A stretch of 8,368 bases of DNA from Chitinophagaceae bacterium (GTDB lineage: Bacteria > Bacteroidota > Bacteroidia > Chitinophagales > Chitinophagaceae), in assembly GCA_025455245.1 (NCBI GenBank), contig JALOMX010000071.1:1-8368 (forward strand), written 5' to 3'. This document shows positions 1 to 6,839 of this stretch, in pieces. The notes below the pieces were generated by a model. That model saw nothing but the letters and a program-made list of their open reading frames with translations. It ran no database searches and had not been told where the DNA came from. Position 1 is the first letter of the stretch; every line of letters starts with the position of its first letter. A program made the translations under genes and the position numbers.

Positions 1-1370
1 ACATCCTGCAGCACCACCCCGATACTGCTGCGCAAAACACCCACATCTATGTCCTCAATATCAATACCATCTACACGAATATGCCCACGCTGATGCTGAT
101 AAAGCCGGTTGATAAGGGAAATGATGGTTGTTTTGCCACTGCCGGTACTGCCCACTATGGCTAGCGATTGACCGGGCTTAACCGAAAAACTTACTCCCTT
201 TAAAACATCGTTTGGCGGGTTATAGGCAAAATGGACATTTTCAAAAACAATACTGCCTTTCATCCGGACATTATCACCGGATTTTTTTTTCAGTTCTTTT
301 TGAGGCTTTTGCGGCAATACATCCTCGTTGTCCAGCACTTTGAAAACCCTTTCGCCGGCAATCATGCCCATTTGTATCACATTAAATTTATCGGCTATAA
401 ACCGCAGGGGACGAAATATCTGATTGAGGAACAAAATGAAGGCGGTGATTTTGCCGACCATCCCCGTTTCGAGGGGATTATGTACGGCGTGCATAGCCAC
501 CCACCATACCAGCAAACCCAGGCTTACTGCAAGAATGATTTCAACAATGGGAAAAAATAAGGAGTAGGCAAAAATTGCCCGCACATTGGCATCCTTATGT
601 TCTTTGTTGATCTTGTCAAATTTGCGGAACTCTTTGTCTTCGGCTGCAAAGGCCTGTACAAGCTGCATCCCTGTAAGGTGTTCCTGCGCAAAGGCATTCA
701 GCTTACTTACGGCATTTCGTACCACGGTAAAAGAACGGTTAACGCTTTCCTTGAAATAATATGTAGCCACTGCCATAAACGGAAAGGGTATCAGGCAAAT
801 AAGGGTAAGCTGCCAATCCACCCAGAACATGGTACCAAGGATAAAAAATACCGTCAGCAGATCTGCAATGATGGGGATGAGCCCATCGGAAAAAATTTCG
901 TTGATGCTTTCAATATCGTTGATGGTACGGGTAGTAAGTGTACCAATTGGTGTTTTGTCGAATTGCCTTAGGTTCAGGCCAAGGATTTTCCGGTAAACGG
1001 TATTGCGCAGGTCCTTGATTACGTGCTGCCCAAGTGAAGCTGTACTGAAGGTAAAAACAAACCGCATCAGTGTTTCAATAAGCAGGATGCCTATTTGTAA
1101 AATACTGATAAGAATGATGAACCTGACGGCGTCGGATTGACTGACTGCATCAAACCAGTCATTAAGCCACACCGGAATACGGGAGGATTCATTTTTCAGG
1201 CCCTTATCAATGGTAAACTGAATAAGCAATCCCCTAAGGGGTGAGATGGCTGCCAACAGGATAGACAGGACAAGCGCCACATAAAAAAATTTCCGGTACG
1301 GCTTTACAAATCCATACACCCGGGTAAATACTTTCAGGTCAAGCCTTGTTTTTGGCGATTTATCCGACAC
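1..1370 (-). CDS. ABC exporter, fused permease/ATPase (MsbA-like), 3' end outside window
   Basis: This is a half-transporter with an N-terminal six-helix membrane domain and a C-terminal ATPase, of the type that exports lipids, drugs or peptides from the inner membrane as a homo- or heterodimer. Reading from a GTG at 1370 gives 456 complete codons before the window ends. Residues about 28-300 are hydrophobic membrane segments joined by the exporter-type cytoplasmic loop FDKTPIGTLTTRTINDIES. The segment GERVFKVLD marks the end of the membrane domain. The ATPase shows an A-loop Tyr (HFAYNPP), Walker A GSTGSGKTT at 407-415 and the Q-loop Gln455. The signature motif, Walker B and H-loop lie beyond the edge. 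No in-frame ATG exists near the N-terminus, so GTG gives the best start (VSDKSPKTRLDLKVF). It lies 37 bp after the upstream minus-strand gene, so co-transcription is likely. The substrate cannot be told from the sequence. Confidence 0.93.
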   Translation of the reverse strand, partial: MSDKSPKTRLDLKVFTRVYGFVKPYRKFFYVALVLSILLAAISPLRGLLIQFTIDKGLKNESSRIPVWLNDWFDAVSQSDAVRFIILISILQIGILLIETLMRFVFTFSTASLGQHVIKDLRNTVYRKILGLNLRQFDKTPIGTLTTRTINDIESINEIFSDGLIPIIADLLTVFFILGTMFWVDWQLTLICLIPFPFMAVATYYFKESVNRSFTVVRNAVSKLNAFAQEHLTGMQLVQAFAAEDKEFRKFDKINKEHKDANVRAIFAYSLFFPIVEIILAVSLGLLVWWVAMHAVHNPLETGMVGKITAFILFLNQIFRPLRFIADKFNVIQMGMIAGERVFKVLDNEDVLPQKPQKELKKKSGDNVRMKGSIVFENVHFAYNPPNDVLKGVSFSVKPGQSLAIVGSTGSGKTTIISLINRLYQHQRGHIRVDGIDIEDIDVGVLRSSIGVVLQD

Positions 1371-1407
1371 GAATAGAATACGGTTATTTGAATTGAATGA
1401 GCAATTT

Positions 1408-3633
1408 TTAGATTTCGCCTTCCATGGCAAGCCTGTAGGCTTTAATAAAAATAGCGCCAAGGTTGCGGTGCGGGAAAATATAATCATCGAAATCCCCTTT
1501 GCGGCCTGCCCCTACGTTTTTGGCCACATCATCCATCATGGTGGGCCATGCCACATCCTTTCCACGCTTTAATTCGTTAATCAGGTACATAAACAACTGC
1601 ACATTGATAACCCCATAACCTACCTGCTTGCTCGCTATGATGTATGCCTCCGGCGATATTTTCAGTACATCGGACAGGTTGTGGTAGGCGCCGCAACTGC
1701 CCAAAACAACAACCTTGCTGCTTGGCAACATTTTTTCAATGGTATATTTCAGGTAATAACTATGCCCCCGGTGTACAGTTATGCTTGGCTGAAAGCCGTT
1801 TTCACCCATCCAGTTGATCAGGTCGCGCTGCGCATCTTCATCCAGGTCCTTTTCTTCATCAAGGGCACGGTTGGCAAACAGCACGAAAGGCACGGTAGTA
1901 TTTACGCTGGTAAACTGTACCCATTTGGGCGTCGCATTTATTTTCCATTGATTGCGGTCGCCCATCAGACCCATCAGTGTATTAAAGCTACCCTTGCCCG
2001 CACCATCACCATAGAAATACATCTGCATGACAATCCGGCCCTGTTCATCTTTCAGGTAATCGTTTTTTACCGTGTATATAGGTTGTACACCAAGCGAATC
2101 CGAAAGATTTATTTTATCACCATAGTCGCTGCTTTCCATGATGAGTTTTTCGAGACGGTAAATGGTAATTGCCTTTTTGTTGTTGTTGGCATAAGCATTT
2201 TCCAGATTCAGGTTTACCTGATCGCGCATCAGTTTGCGCATGGCAGAATCGGTAATGGCGGCGTAGGCATTGGCCACATCAACTGCATCTTCAATGTCGT
2301 CCTCACCCATTCCTTTATCCAGGTTGTTTACAAAATCGGTCATCAGTGCAGTGGCACTTTCCGTACTCATACGGCTCAGAAAATTATCGAGCGTATTGTA
2401 GTTGGATGCCATGGTGATAAACTTTTTGTATTTGTCATAATTTACCAGCTGAAGCAGCGAATCCGAACTCTTTACCGACATGGTTTCAAATATGCGGTTG
2501 TACACATACATATAGCTGCTCGTGTAGATCTCAGTTTCATTCATCACAATGAGGTAGTACAGCTCCTGCGGCGAAAGGTTTTGTATGCTTTTGAAACGAA
2601 TAGGCGCGGCATAATCATGCAAGCCGTTTATAACGTTCACATAAGTATCCATTGATTTTCGTTTCAGCACATCGCCTGCGAGTTTTGCCGCCGGCACCTG
2701 TACGCCCTGTTTTAAAAGGCCGGCATTTTCAACCTGCGTTTTAACCAAAAGTGCATAGTATTTTGAGGAATCCCTGACAGCCATATTAATCTCATCCCTG
2801 GTAAGTATGCCGGTAGATAACTGATACAAAAAGGGCATGAACATTTGTCCCTGATTGGTCAGCGCAAGCTCTGACAGCAATTTCACCATTGGGTTGCTTA
2901 CCGACCTGATCTTTTTTGAAAAGGGGGTCTGTGTTGCCTGAACATAACTTACCACCCGTTCCGGGTTGCGGTATGCCTCTGCAATAATTAAGCTGTCCGC
3001 ATACCGGTAGGTATAATTAGGGCTTTGTGAAAGCATATTGAGTATCTGCGAAGGGTTTTCTGTAAGGTATTTTAACAGTAAAAATTCTTTGGTGGCATTT
3101 ACCTCCGTGTTGTCGGAAAAGGCAATGGAACCGTTAATCAACAGGGCCACCCTGTAGGGAAGGTCCTCAATGGCTCCAATCAATGGTTTCTTTTGATCGT
3201 TCAGCACCACCGCTTCATTAAAGGCATCGAGCAACAGCGGCAAATGATGCCATTGAACCTGCTTGTTGTTTTGCTTAGGCCACCGCATCAGGTCGGCATA
3301 ATCCCTTAAAAGCTCTGTCATGGCACGCAGCATGCGCAGTTTCCCCTGGTGATCAAGCAAAGTGCTGTTTTCAATTTCAGCCTGCCATTGGTCAATCCTG
3401 TTGGTAGCCTGATAGGTGAGATGAAGATTCAGTTCTTCATCTTCATACGGTGTCAGGCGGTCATCACTTTTACCATCGGCAGCAAGAAGGTATTTCTGGC
3501 TTTCGTCAAGCTTGCCATGGAACAAAGCCCGGGAAATATCCGGCTTAAAATCCGGCGGCTGTGAAAGGCTTACTCCAACAGAAATCAACCATAAACCAAG
3601 TGCCATGAACAGGCTGCGTAAATGTGTTCCCAT
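1408..3633 (-). CDS. Secreted protein of unknown function with a possible caspase-like C-terminal domain
   Basis: I do not recognise a named family. From the ATG at 3633 the protein has 741 residues. Residues 1-24 form a signal peptide (positive His4/Arg6, hydrophobic core, likely cleavage in VSLS|QPP), so it is probably periplasmic or exported. The frame stays open upstream to a TTG at 3702, but that start would bury the signal peptide behind 23 extra residues. A -7-like TAATTTTG just upstream of 3633 also favours the ATG. Residues ~30-560 look mainly helical and lack recognisable motifs. The last ~160 residues change character: a strand (VPFVLFAN, 581-588), an Asp-rich helix (to ~613), a strand ending in His621-x-x-His624, a helix, then VVVLGSCGAY with Cys647. 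After this come IIASKQVGYG and a helix followed by G-K-D. This order resembles reduced clan CD peptidases (caspase, gingipain, CHAT types), but the His-Cys spacing (23-26 residues) is short. Peptidase activity is inference only. An ABC exporter follows at 37 bp. Confidence 0.9.
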   Translation of the reverse strand: MGTHLRSLFMALGLWLISVGVSLSQPPDFKPDISRALFHGKLDESQKYLLAADGKSDDRLTPYEDEELNLHLTYQATNRIDQWQAEIENSTLLDHQGKLRMLRAMTELLRDYADLMRWPKQNNKQVQWHHLPLLLDAFNEAVVLNDQKKPLIGAIEDLPYRVALLINGSIAFSDNTEVNATKEFLLLKYLTENPSQILNMLSQSPNYTYRYADSLIIAEAYRNPERVVSYVQATQTPFSKKIRSVSNPMVKLLSELALTNQGQMFMPFLYQLSTGILTRDEINMAVRDSSKYYALLVKTQVENAGLLKQGVQVPAAKLAGDVLKRKSMDTYVNVINGLHDYAAPIRFKSIQNLSPQELYYLIVMNETEIYTSSYMYVYNRIFETMSVKSSDSLLQLVNYDKYKKFITMASNYNTLDNFLSRMSTESATALMTDFVNNLDKGMGEDDIEDAVDVANAYAAITDSAMRKLMRDQVNLNLENAYANNNKKAITIYRLEKLIMESSDYGDKINLSDSLGVQPIYTVKNDYLKDEQGRIVMQMYFYGDGAGKGSFNTLMGLMGDRNQWKINATPKWVQFTSVNTTVPFVLFANRALDEEKDLDEDAQRDLINWMGENGFQPSITVHRGHSYYLKYTIEKMLPSSKVVVLGSCGAYHNLSDVLKISPEAYIIASKQVGYGVINVQLFMYLINELKRGKDVAWPTMMDDVAKNVGAGRKGDFDDYIFPHRNLGAIFIKAYRLAMEGEI

Positions 3634-3639
3634 GTAAGG

Positions 3640-3647
3640 CAAAATTA
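3640..3647 (-). promoter_or_regulatory. Candidate -7 box (TAATTTTG) of the unknown secreted protein gene
   Basis: Read on the minus strand, the octamer TAATTTTG fits the Bacteroidota -7 consensus TAnnTTTG exactly. It ends 6 bp before the ATG at 3633, so the transcript would be nearly leaderless from that ATG and could not include the upstream TTG at 3702. I see no convincing -33 TTG at the usual distance, which lowers confidence. Confidence 0.4.
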
Positions 3648-3768
3648 ATGGCCAACGGCTTCCCGCTGCATTTAAAAAGGGGCTAACCGCTAAGGATTGC
3701 AAGGTAATTATGGTTAACTTAACAATTTGGTAATCCCGGATTCAGCTATTCAATCTTGAAGGGCATGT

Positions 3769-3776
3769 TACTTTTG
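3769..3776 (+). promoter_or_regulatory. Candidate -7 box (TACTTTTG) of the response regulator gene
   Basis: TACTTTTG matches the Bacteroidota -7 consensus TAnnTTTG and ends 17 bp before the ATG at 3794. This would give a leader of roughly 10 nt. The nearest TTG elements (3727-3729 and 3756-3758) are respectively too far and too near to be a standard -33 box, so only the -7 part is supported. Confidence 0.45.
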
Positions 3777-3793
3777 CGTAAAGAAATTGTTAA

Positions 3794-4471
3794 ATGGAGC
3801 CAAAGGCGAAGATTCTTTTTGCAGACGACGAACCGGATATTCTGGACATTATCGGCTTTAACCTTGAAAAAGAAGGTTATGAAGTCATTACAGCCAACAA
3901 TGGTCAGCAGGCCTTCGATTTATCCAAAATACATCGGCCCGACCTGATCATCCTTGATATCATGATGCCTTACAAAACGGGTATCGAGGTATGCAACCTG
4001 CTGAGGCAATTGCCCGATTTCAGGGATACCCCGATCGTAATACTGACGGCCCTCAATGATGAAACCTCGCACATAAAAGGCCTCGACAGCGGTGCGGATG
4101 ACTATATTTCAAAACCCATCAGTACCAAAATACTGATCAGCAGGATCAATGCCCTGCTGAGAAGGACCCAAAAAGATAATGAGCAAAAAATAATCCGTAT
4201 CGGCGATATGGTGATTGACCAAAACCGATTCATCGTTTCCCTCAAGGATAAGGAAGTAAGCCTTGCCAAGAAGGAATTCGAGTTGCTTTCATTGCTTGCG
4301 GGCAAACCCGGCAGGGTTTTTCTGCGCAATGAAATTTTAAGTATGGTTTGGGGAACAGAAGTCATTGTCGGGGACCGTACCATTGATGTGCACATCAGGA
4401 AGATCAGGCAAAAACTTGGCATAGACTGCATAAAGACTATTAAAGGGGTTGGATATAAGTTTGAATGGTAA
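3794..4471 (+). CDS. OmpR/PhoB-family response regulator
   Basis: This is a cytoplasmic two-component transcription factor of 225 aa, the usual length for the family. The receiver domain (about residues 5-120) has the acidic pocket D11-D12, phospho-acceptor D55 in LIILDIMMP, switch residue T85 in IVILTA and the conserved K107-P108. The C-terminal winged-helix domain (about 131-225) shows the typical FELLSLLAGKPGRVFLR segment, the DNA-reading stretch RTIDVHIRKIRQKLG and the terminal hairpin IKGVGYKFEW. All key residues are present, so it should be phosphorylatable and DNA-binding. The likely partner is the histidine kinase that starts 191 bp downstream on the same strand. The pair resembles the PhoB/PhoR class by domain type, but nothing here shows a phosphate-responsive role, so no gene symbol is given. 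The upstream gene is divergent. Confidence 0.96.
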   Translation: MEPKAKILFADDEPDILDIIGFNLEKEGYEVITANNGQQAFDLSKIHRPDLIILDIMMPYKTGIEVCNLLRQLPDFRDTPIVILTALNDETSHIKGLDSGADDYISKPISTKILISRINALLRRTQKDNEQKIIRIGDMVIDQNRFIVSLKDKEVSLAKKEFELLSLLAGKPGRVFLRNEILSMVWGTEVIVGDRTIDVHIRKIRQKLGIDCIKTIKGVGYKFEW

Positions 4472-4498
4472 CGGGGGCAATTTCAGTAAACTAAAACC

Positions 4499-4584
4499 CG
4501 GGATTCCGGTATGGTGTTTTGTGCCATGCCCTTTTTCAGAAAAACCAATTGCACAACCTTTAGGCGGGCTCTCCCGGAATCCTG
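4499..4584 (+). repeat. Nested inverted repeats in the regulator-kinase spacer
   Basis: Three concentric pairs of complementary arms occupy the non-coding gap between the response regulator and the kinase. The outer pair is GGATTCCGG at 4501-4509 with CCGGAATCC at 4574-4582, extendable by one wobble and one C-G pair. The middle pair is TTGTGC at 4519-4524 with GCACAA at 4551-4556. The inner pair is TTTTT at 4532-4536 with AAAAA at 4540-4544. The order allows one long interrupted hairpin in RNA. No U-run follows it, so it is not a standard terminator. Its function is unknown; it could affect processing or kinase translation, or be chance. Confidence 0.4.
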
Positions 4585-4662
4585 TATTTGTTTATTGGAA
4601 TTTTAAGCTTTTGTATGTTTACATTTACATTCCGCATTTCTCCATTCAAGCGGGCAGGTTAT

Positions 4663-5712
4663 ATGTTGGAAACCAAGAATTTAACACCACAGCAGTTATC
4701 CCTTTTTACAGCACTTATTCTTACCATTCCGGTGTCGGCAGGGGTTTTTATCCTTCGGCAGGAATGGTGGATTGTTGTGGTATGCAGCGTTCTGTTTGCC
4801 GCCATGTCCTATGCCCTGATCTTATCAACCCTTCAAAAGTTCATTTACAGGAAAATAAAACTGATCTACAAATTTATTTATCAAACCAAGGCTAGCCGCC
4901 GCGAAGAAACTTACTATAAATACATCCTTCCGCAAAAAAGCATTGATGAAGTGCGTGAAGATGTAGAAAAATGGGCGGAACAAAGGCAGGGTGAAATTGA
5001 AATGCTTAAAGCCAATGAAGCTTTCAGGAAAGAATTCTTACAAAACCTTGCCCACGAACTGAAGACTCCGATTTTTGCCATTCAAGGCTATGTAGATACC
5101 CTGCTTGAGGGCGCTTCCGAAAACCCGGAAATACGACAGCGTTTTTTGAGTAAAGCCGACCGTAACATTGACAGGCTTGTTAACCTTGTGAATGACCTTG
5201 ATGAAATCAGTAAACTCGAAAGTGGTGAATTGCCGCTTTATAAAGAGAATTTTATCATCCATGAAGTGATACGCGATGTATTTGAAAGCCTGAGCATAAA
5301 AAGTCAGGCCAAAAAAATAAAATGCTCCTTTAAAAAAGGAACGGAACAAAGTGAATGGGTTTTTGCAGACAAGGAAAAAATCAGGCAGGTTTTGATAAAC
5401 CTTGTGGACAATGCCATTAAATACAGCAACGAAAACGGAAATATTGTGGCTAGTGTTTACAACACTGACGGAAAACGCGTACTCGTCGAAATAAGTGACG
5501 ATGGTATAGGCATCAGTGAAGAACATATCGGCCGCATTTTCGAACGTTTCTACAGAACAGATCTTGCCCGCAGCCGCAAAGTGGGGGGTAGCGGACTTGG
5601 TCTTTCTATTTGCAAGCACATAATTGAAGCCCACTCCCAAACCATTCACGTACGCAGCAAAATTGATATCGGAACTACGATAGGGTTTACCCTTGACAGG
5701 AGAAAGGAATAA
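4663..5712 (+). CDS. Membrane-bound sensor histidine kinase
   Basis: A HisKA/HATPase_c kinase of 349 aa that autophosphorylates on a His and passes phosphate to a regulator, most likely the one encoded just upstream. Two membrane helices (about residues 13-31 and 36-55) are separated by only a few residues (RQEW), so there is no extracytoplasmic sensor domain. A charged helical linker (about 56-120) follows. The H-box is HELKTP with His131, the N-box NLVDNAIKYS starts at Asn246, G1 is DDGIGI at 279-284, the F-box is RIFERFYRT, and G2 is GGSGLGLS at 308-315. All catalytic boxes are intact. The ATG at 4663 is chosen because it gives a short polar N-terminus directly before helix 1. Upstream TTG (4588) and ATG (4615) codons are in frame but add an unconvincing extension and overlap the spacer. 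The gene converges on the PAP2 gene. Confidence 0.94.
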   Translation: MLETKNLTPQQLSLFTALILTIPVSAGVFILRQEWWIVVVCSVLFAAMSYALILSTLQKFIYRKIKLIYKFIYQTKASRREETYYKYILPQKSIDEVREDVEKWAEQRQGEIEMLKANEAFRKEFLQNLAHELKTPIFAIQGYVDTLLEGASENPEIRQRFLSKADRNIDRLVNLVNDLDEISKLESGELPLYKENFIIHEVIRDVFESLSIKSQAKKIKCSFKKGTEQSEWVFADKEKIRQVLINLVDNAIKYSNENGNIVASVYNTDGKRVLVEISDDGIGISEEHIGRIFERFYRTDLARSRKVGGSGLGLSICKHIIEAHSQTIHVRSKIDIGTTIGFTLDRRKE

Positions 5713-5738
5713 ATAAAGGCAGGTACCTATTTCTTTTT
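5711..5738. terminator. Weak candidate terminator between convergent genes
   Basis: Between the kinase stop and the PAP2 stop, AAATAAAGG (5711-5719) can pair with CCTATTT (5726-5732) with a two-base bulge, followed by CTTTTT. The stem is short and AT-rich. Its position between convergent genes is the main argument, so this is tentative. Confidence 0.2.
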
Positions 5739-5775
5739 CATGATGTAAGCCATAGAACCGCCGATGCACTTTTGC

Positions 5776-6402
5776 TTATTTCTTTTTGCTGACCCTCCAC
5801 TCCAGGAACAAATAAGTTACCCATCCCGACAAAGAACCAATAACCGCCCCGGCAAATACATCTACCGGGAAATGCTGCGACAGGTAAATCCTGCTATACC
5901 CCACAAGGCATGCACCCAACAGAATTAACCAGTTGAGGGTTTTATTGGGCAAGGCACATATTAAAAAAACAGCAAGGGCAAAGGCAGACGCCGTATGACC
6001 CGAAGGGAAACTGCCTGCAAGGTGAACATCCATCCCCGGAACCTCGTAAACGGTTTCCCCCATAGCCTCAAAAAATGCTTTGGGCCTTGGAGCATTCAGG
6101 ACCCTCTTCCCGATTTGTGCAAACAGGCCTGACAATAAATACCCGCCAACAATGCCAAAGGATAAAAAATACTTTTTACGGATAGCGAGCAATGCCGCCA
6201 ATGCAAGTATAAAAATGCCGTCACCCAAATGGGTAAAATACCGGAAAAAAAAATCTGCATATTCATTATGGAACGGAGTCATGGCCCTGAAACTTTCTGC
6301 CTTGCCCTCCGACAAAACCCATGAACCGAACAGCCATAAAAAAATGACAAGGCTGAAAAGGATGTAATACTTTCTTTTGAAAACGGACGCAATGGAAGCC
6401 AT
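5776..6402 (-). CDS. PAP2-superfamily membrane phosphatase
   Basis: A multi-pass inner-membrane phosphatase of the type-2 phosphatidic acid phosphatase family, which removes phosphate from lipids such as phosphatidate, phosphatidylglycerol phosphate or undecaprenyl pyrophosphate. From the ATG at 6402 it has 208 aa, normal for a bacterial member. All three catalytic motifs are present: K99-x6-R106-P107, P133-S-G-H136 and S170-R-x5-H177-x3-D181, with His136 and His177 as the expected catalytic histidines. About five to six hydrophobic segments surround them, and the tail is basic (VSKKK). An in-frame GTG at 6453 would add 17 residues, but a -7-like box lies between the two and the ATG product starts directly before the first basic/hydrophobic segment. 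The gene converges with the histidine kinase gene and diverges from arsR. The natural substrate cannot be told. Confidence 0.93.
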   Translation of the reverse strand: MASIASVFKRKYYILFSLVIFLWLFGSWVLSEGKAESFRAMTPFHNEYADFFFRYFTHLGDGIFILALAALLAIRKKYFLSFGIVGGYLLSGLFAQIGKRVLNAPRPKAFFEAMGETVYEVPGMDVHLAGSFPSGHTASAFALAVFLICALPNKTLNWLILLGACLVGYSRIYLSQHFPVDVFAGAVIGSLSGWVTYLFLEWRVSKKK

Positions 6403-6406
6403 GATG

Positions 6407-6414
6407 CAAAGATG
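6407..6414 (-). promoter_or_regulatory. Candidate -7 box (CATCTTTG) of the PAP2 gene
   Basis: On the minus strand CATCTTTG differs from the TAnnTTTG consensus at one fixed position (C for T). It ends four bases before the ATG at 6402, an arrangement typical of short-leader Bacteroidota promoters. It supports the ATG over the upstream GTG at 6453. No clear -33 TTG is seen. Confidence 0.35.
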
Positions 6415-6461
6415 AAAAAAAATTTTTCCGGCCTGAATAAAATTACTATTCACACAATTAT

Positions 6462-6477
6462 ATCGTAATATTGCGAT
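6462..6477. promoter_or_regulatory. Probable ArsR operator 1, upstream of arsR
   Basis: The 16-bp sequence ATCGTAATATTGCGAT is an inverted repeat with a single mismatched base pair between half-sites (ATCGTAAT against ATTGCGAT). It ends 11 bp before the arsR start. It overlaps TAATATTG (6466-6473), which is one base away from the -7 consensus TAnnTTTG, so a bound dimer would block the promoter. ArsR-family repressors bind such palindromes and leave on binding As(III), so autorepression is expected. A near-identical site lies before arsM. Confidence 0.75.
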
Positions 6478-6488
6478 GAATATTAACT

Positions 6489-6821
6489 ATGGGTGCATCA
6501 AGGATAGATGATTTTTCGGTGAAGGACAACCGGGTTGCCACCTATGCAAAGGCATTGGCGCATCCGGCCCGTGTGGCCATACTCAGGTTGCTTGCAAAAA
6601 GGCAGGCCTGCATGTGCGGTGACATAGTGGAGGAACTGCCCCTCTCGCAAAGCACGGTATCACAGCATTTGAAAGAATTGAAATCGGCCGGTTTGATCAA
6701 AGGTGAAATTGAAGGCCCGCGGGTGTGTTACTGTATAGACGAGGCGGAATGGAAACTGGCACAAAGTACACTGACCACCCTCTTTGAAAGCTTCAAGGAA
6801 AGGACATCGACTTGCTGTTAA
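6489..6821 (+). CDS. arsR: ArsR-family arsenite-responsive transcriptional repressor
   Basis: A small winged-helix repressor (110 aa) that binds operator DNA as a dimer and is released by As(III). The N-terminal segment AKALAHPARVAILRLL and the recognition helix QSTVSQHLKELKSAGLI (54-70) are standard ArsR/SmtB features. Cys41-Met-Cys43 in ACMCGDIVEEL sits where the Cys-x-Cys of classical As(III)-binding ArsR proteins occurs at the start of the DNA-binding region. Further cysteines are Cys80 and Cys82 in the wing (RVCYC) and a terminal Cys109-Cys110 pair; any of these might supply the third arsenic ligand. The ATG at 6489 lies 11 bp after a palindromic operator. arsM follows 53 bp after the stop with a second operator in the gap, which together with acr3 places the gene in an arsenic detoxification cluster. 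Confidence 0.95.
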   Translation: MGASRIDDFSVKDNRVATYAKALAHPARVAILRLLAKRQACMCGDIVEELPLSQSTVSQHLKELKSAGLIKGEIEGPRVCYCIDEAEWKLAQSTLTTLFESFKERTSTCC

Positions 6822-6839
6822 AAAAATTTTCCAACATCT

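Noticed and set aside
231..971. Two plus-strand frames (231-560 and 597-971) opposite the ABC exporter
   Set aside because: The minus strand encodes an uninterrupted ABC exporter membrane domain across this region, so these are shadows.
1681..2655. A 324-codon open frame on the plus strand opposite the secreted unknown protein
   Set aside because: It lies wholly antisense to a gene with a signal peptide and coherent protein sequence. Its translation has no recognisable domain and looks like a reverse-frame shadow.
3634..3702. N-terminal extension of the unknown secreted protein from a TTG at 3702
   Set aside because: It would place 23 residues in front of a standard signal peptide and would span a candidate -7 promoter box.
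3726..3758. TTG elements as -33 boxes for the response regulator promoter
   Set aside because: Their distances to the TACTTTTG box (about 39 and 10 bp) do not fit the roughly 17-23 bp spacing expected in Bacteroidota.
4511..4527. Short local hairpin ATGGT...GCCAT inside the regulator-kinase spacer
   Set aside because: The stem is only about five pairs including a wobble, and it competes with the larger nested pairing; too weak to report as a feature.
4449..4895. A 148-codon plus-strand frame overlapping the regulator end and kinase start
   Set aside because: It starts inside the regulator gene and runs through the spacer into the kinase in a different frame. The translation resembles no protein family.
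5038..5769. A 243-codon minus-strand frame opposite the histidine kinase
   Set aside because: It covers the conserved H-, N- and G-boxes of the kinase in antisense and has no domain signal of its own.
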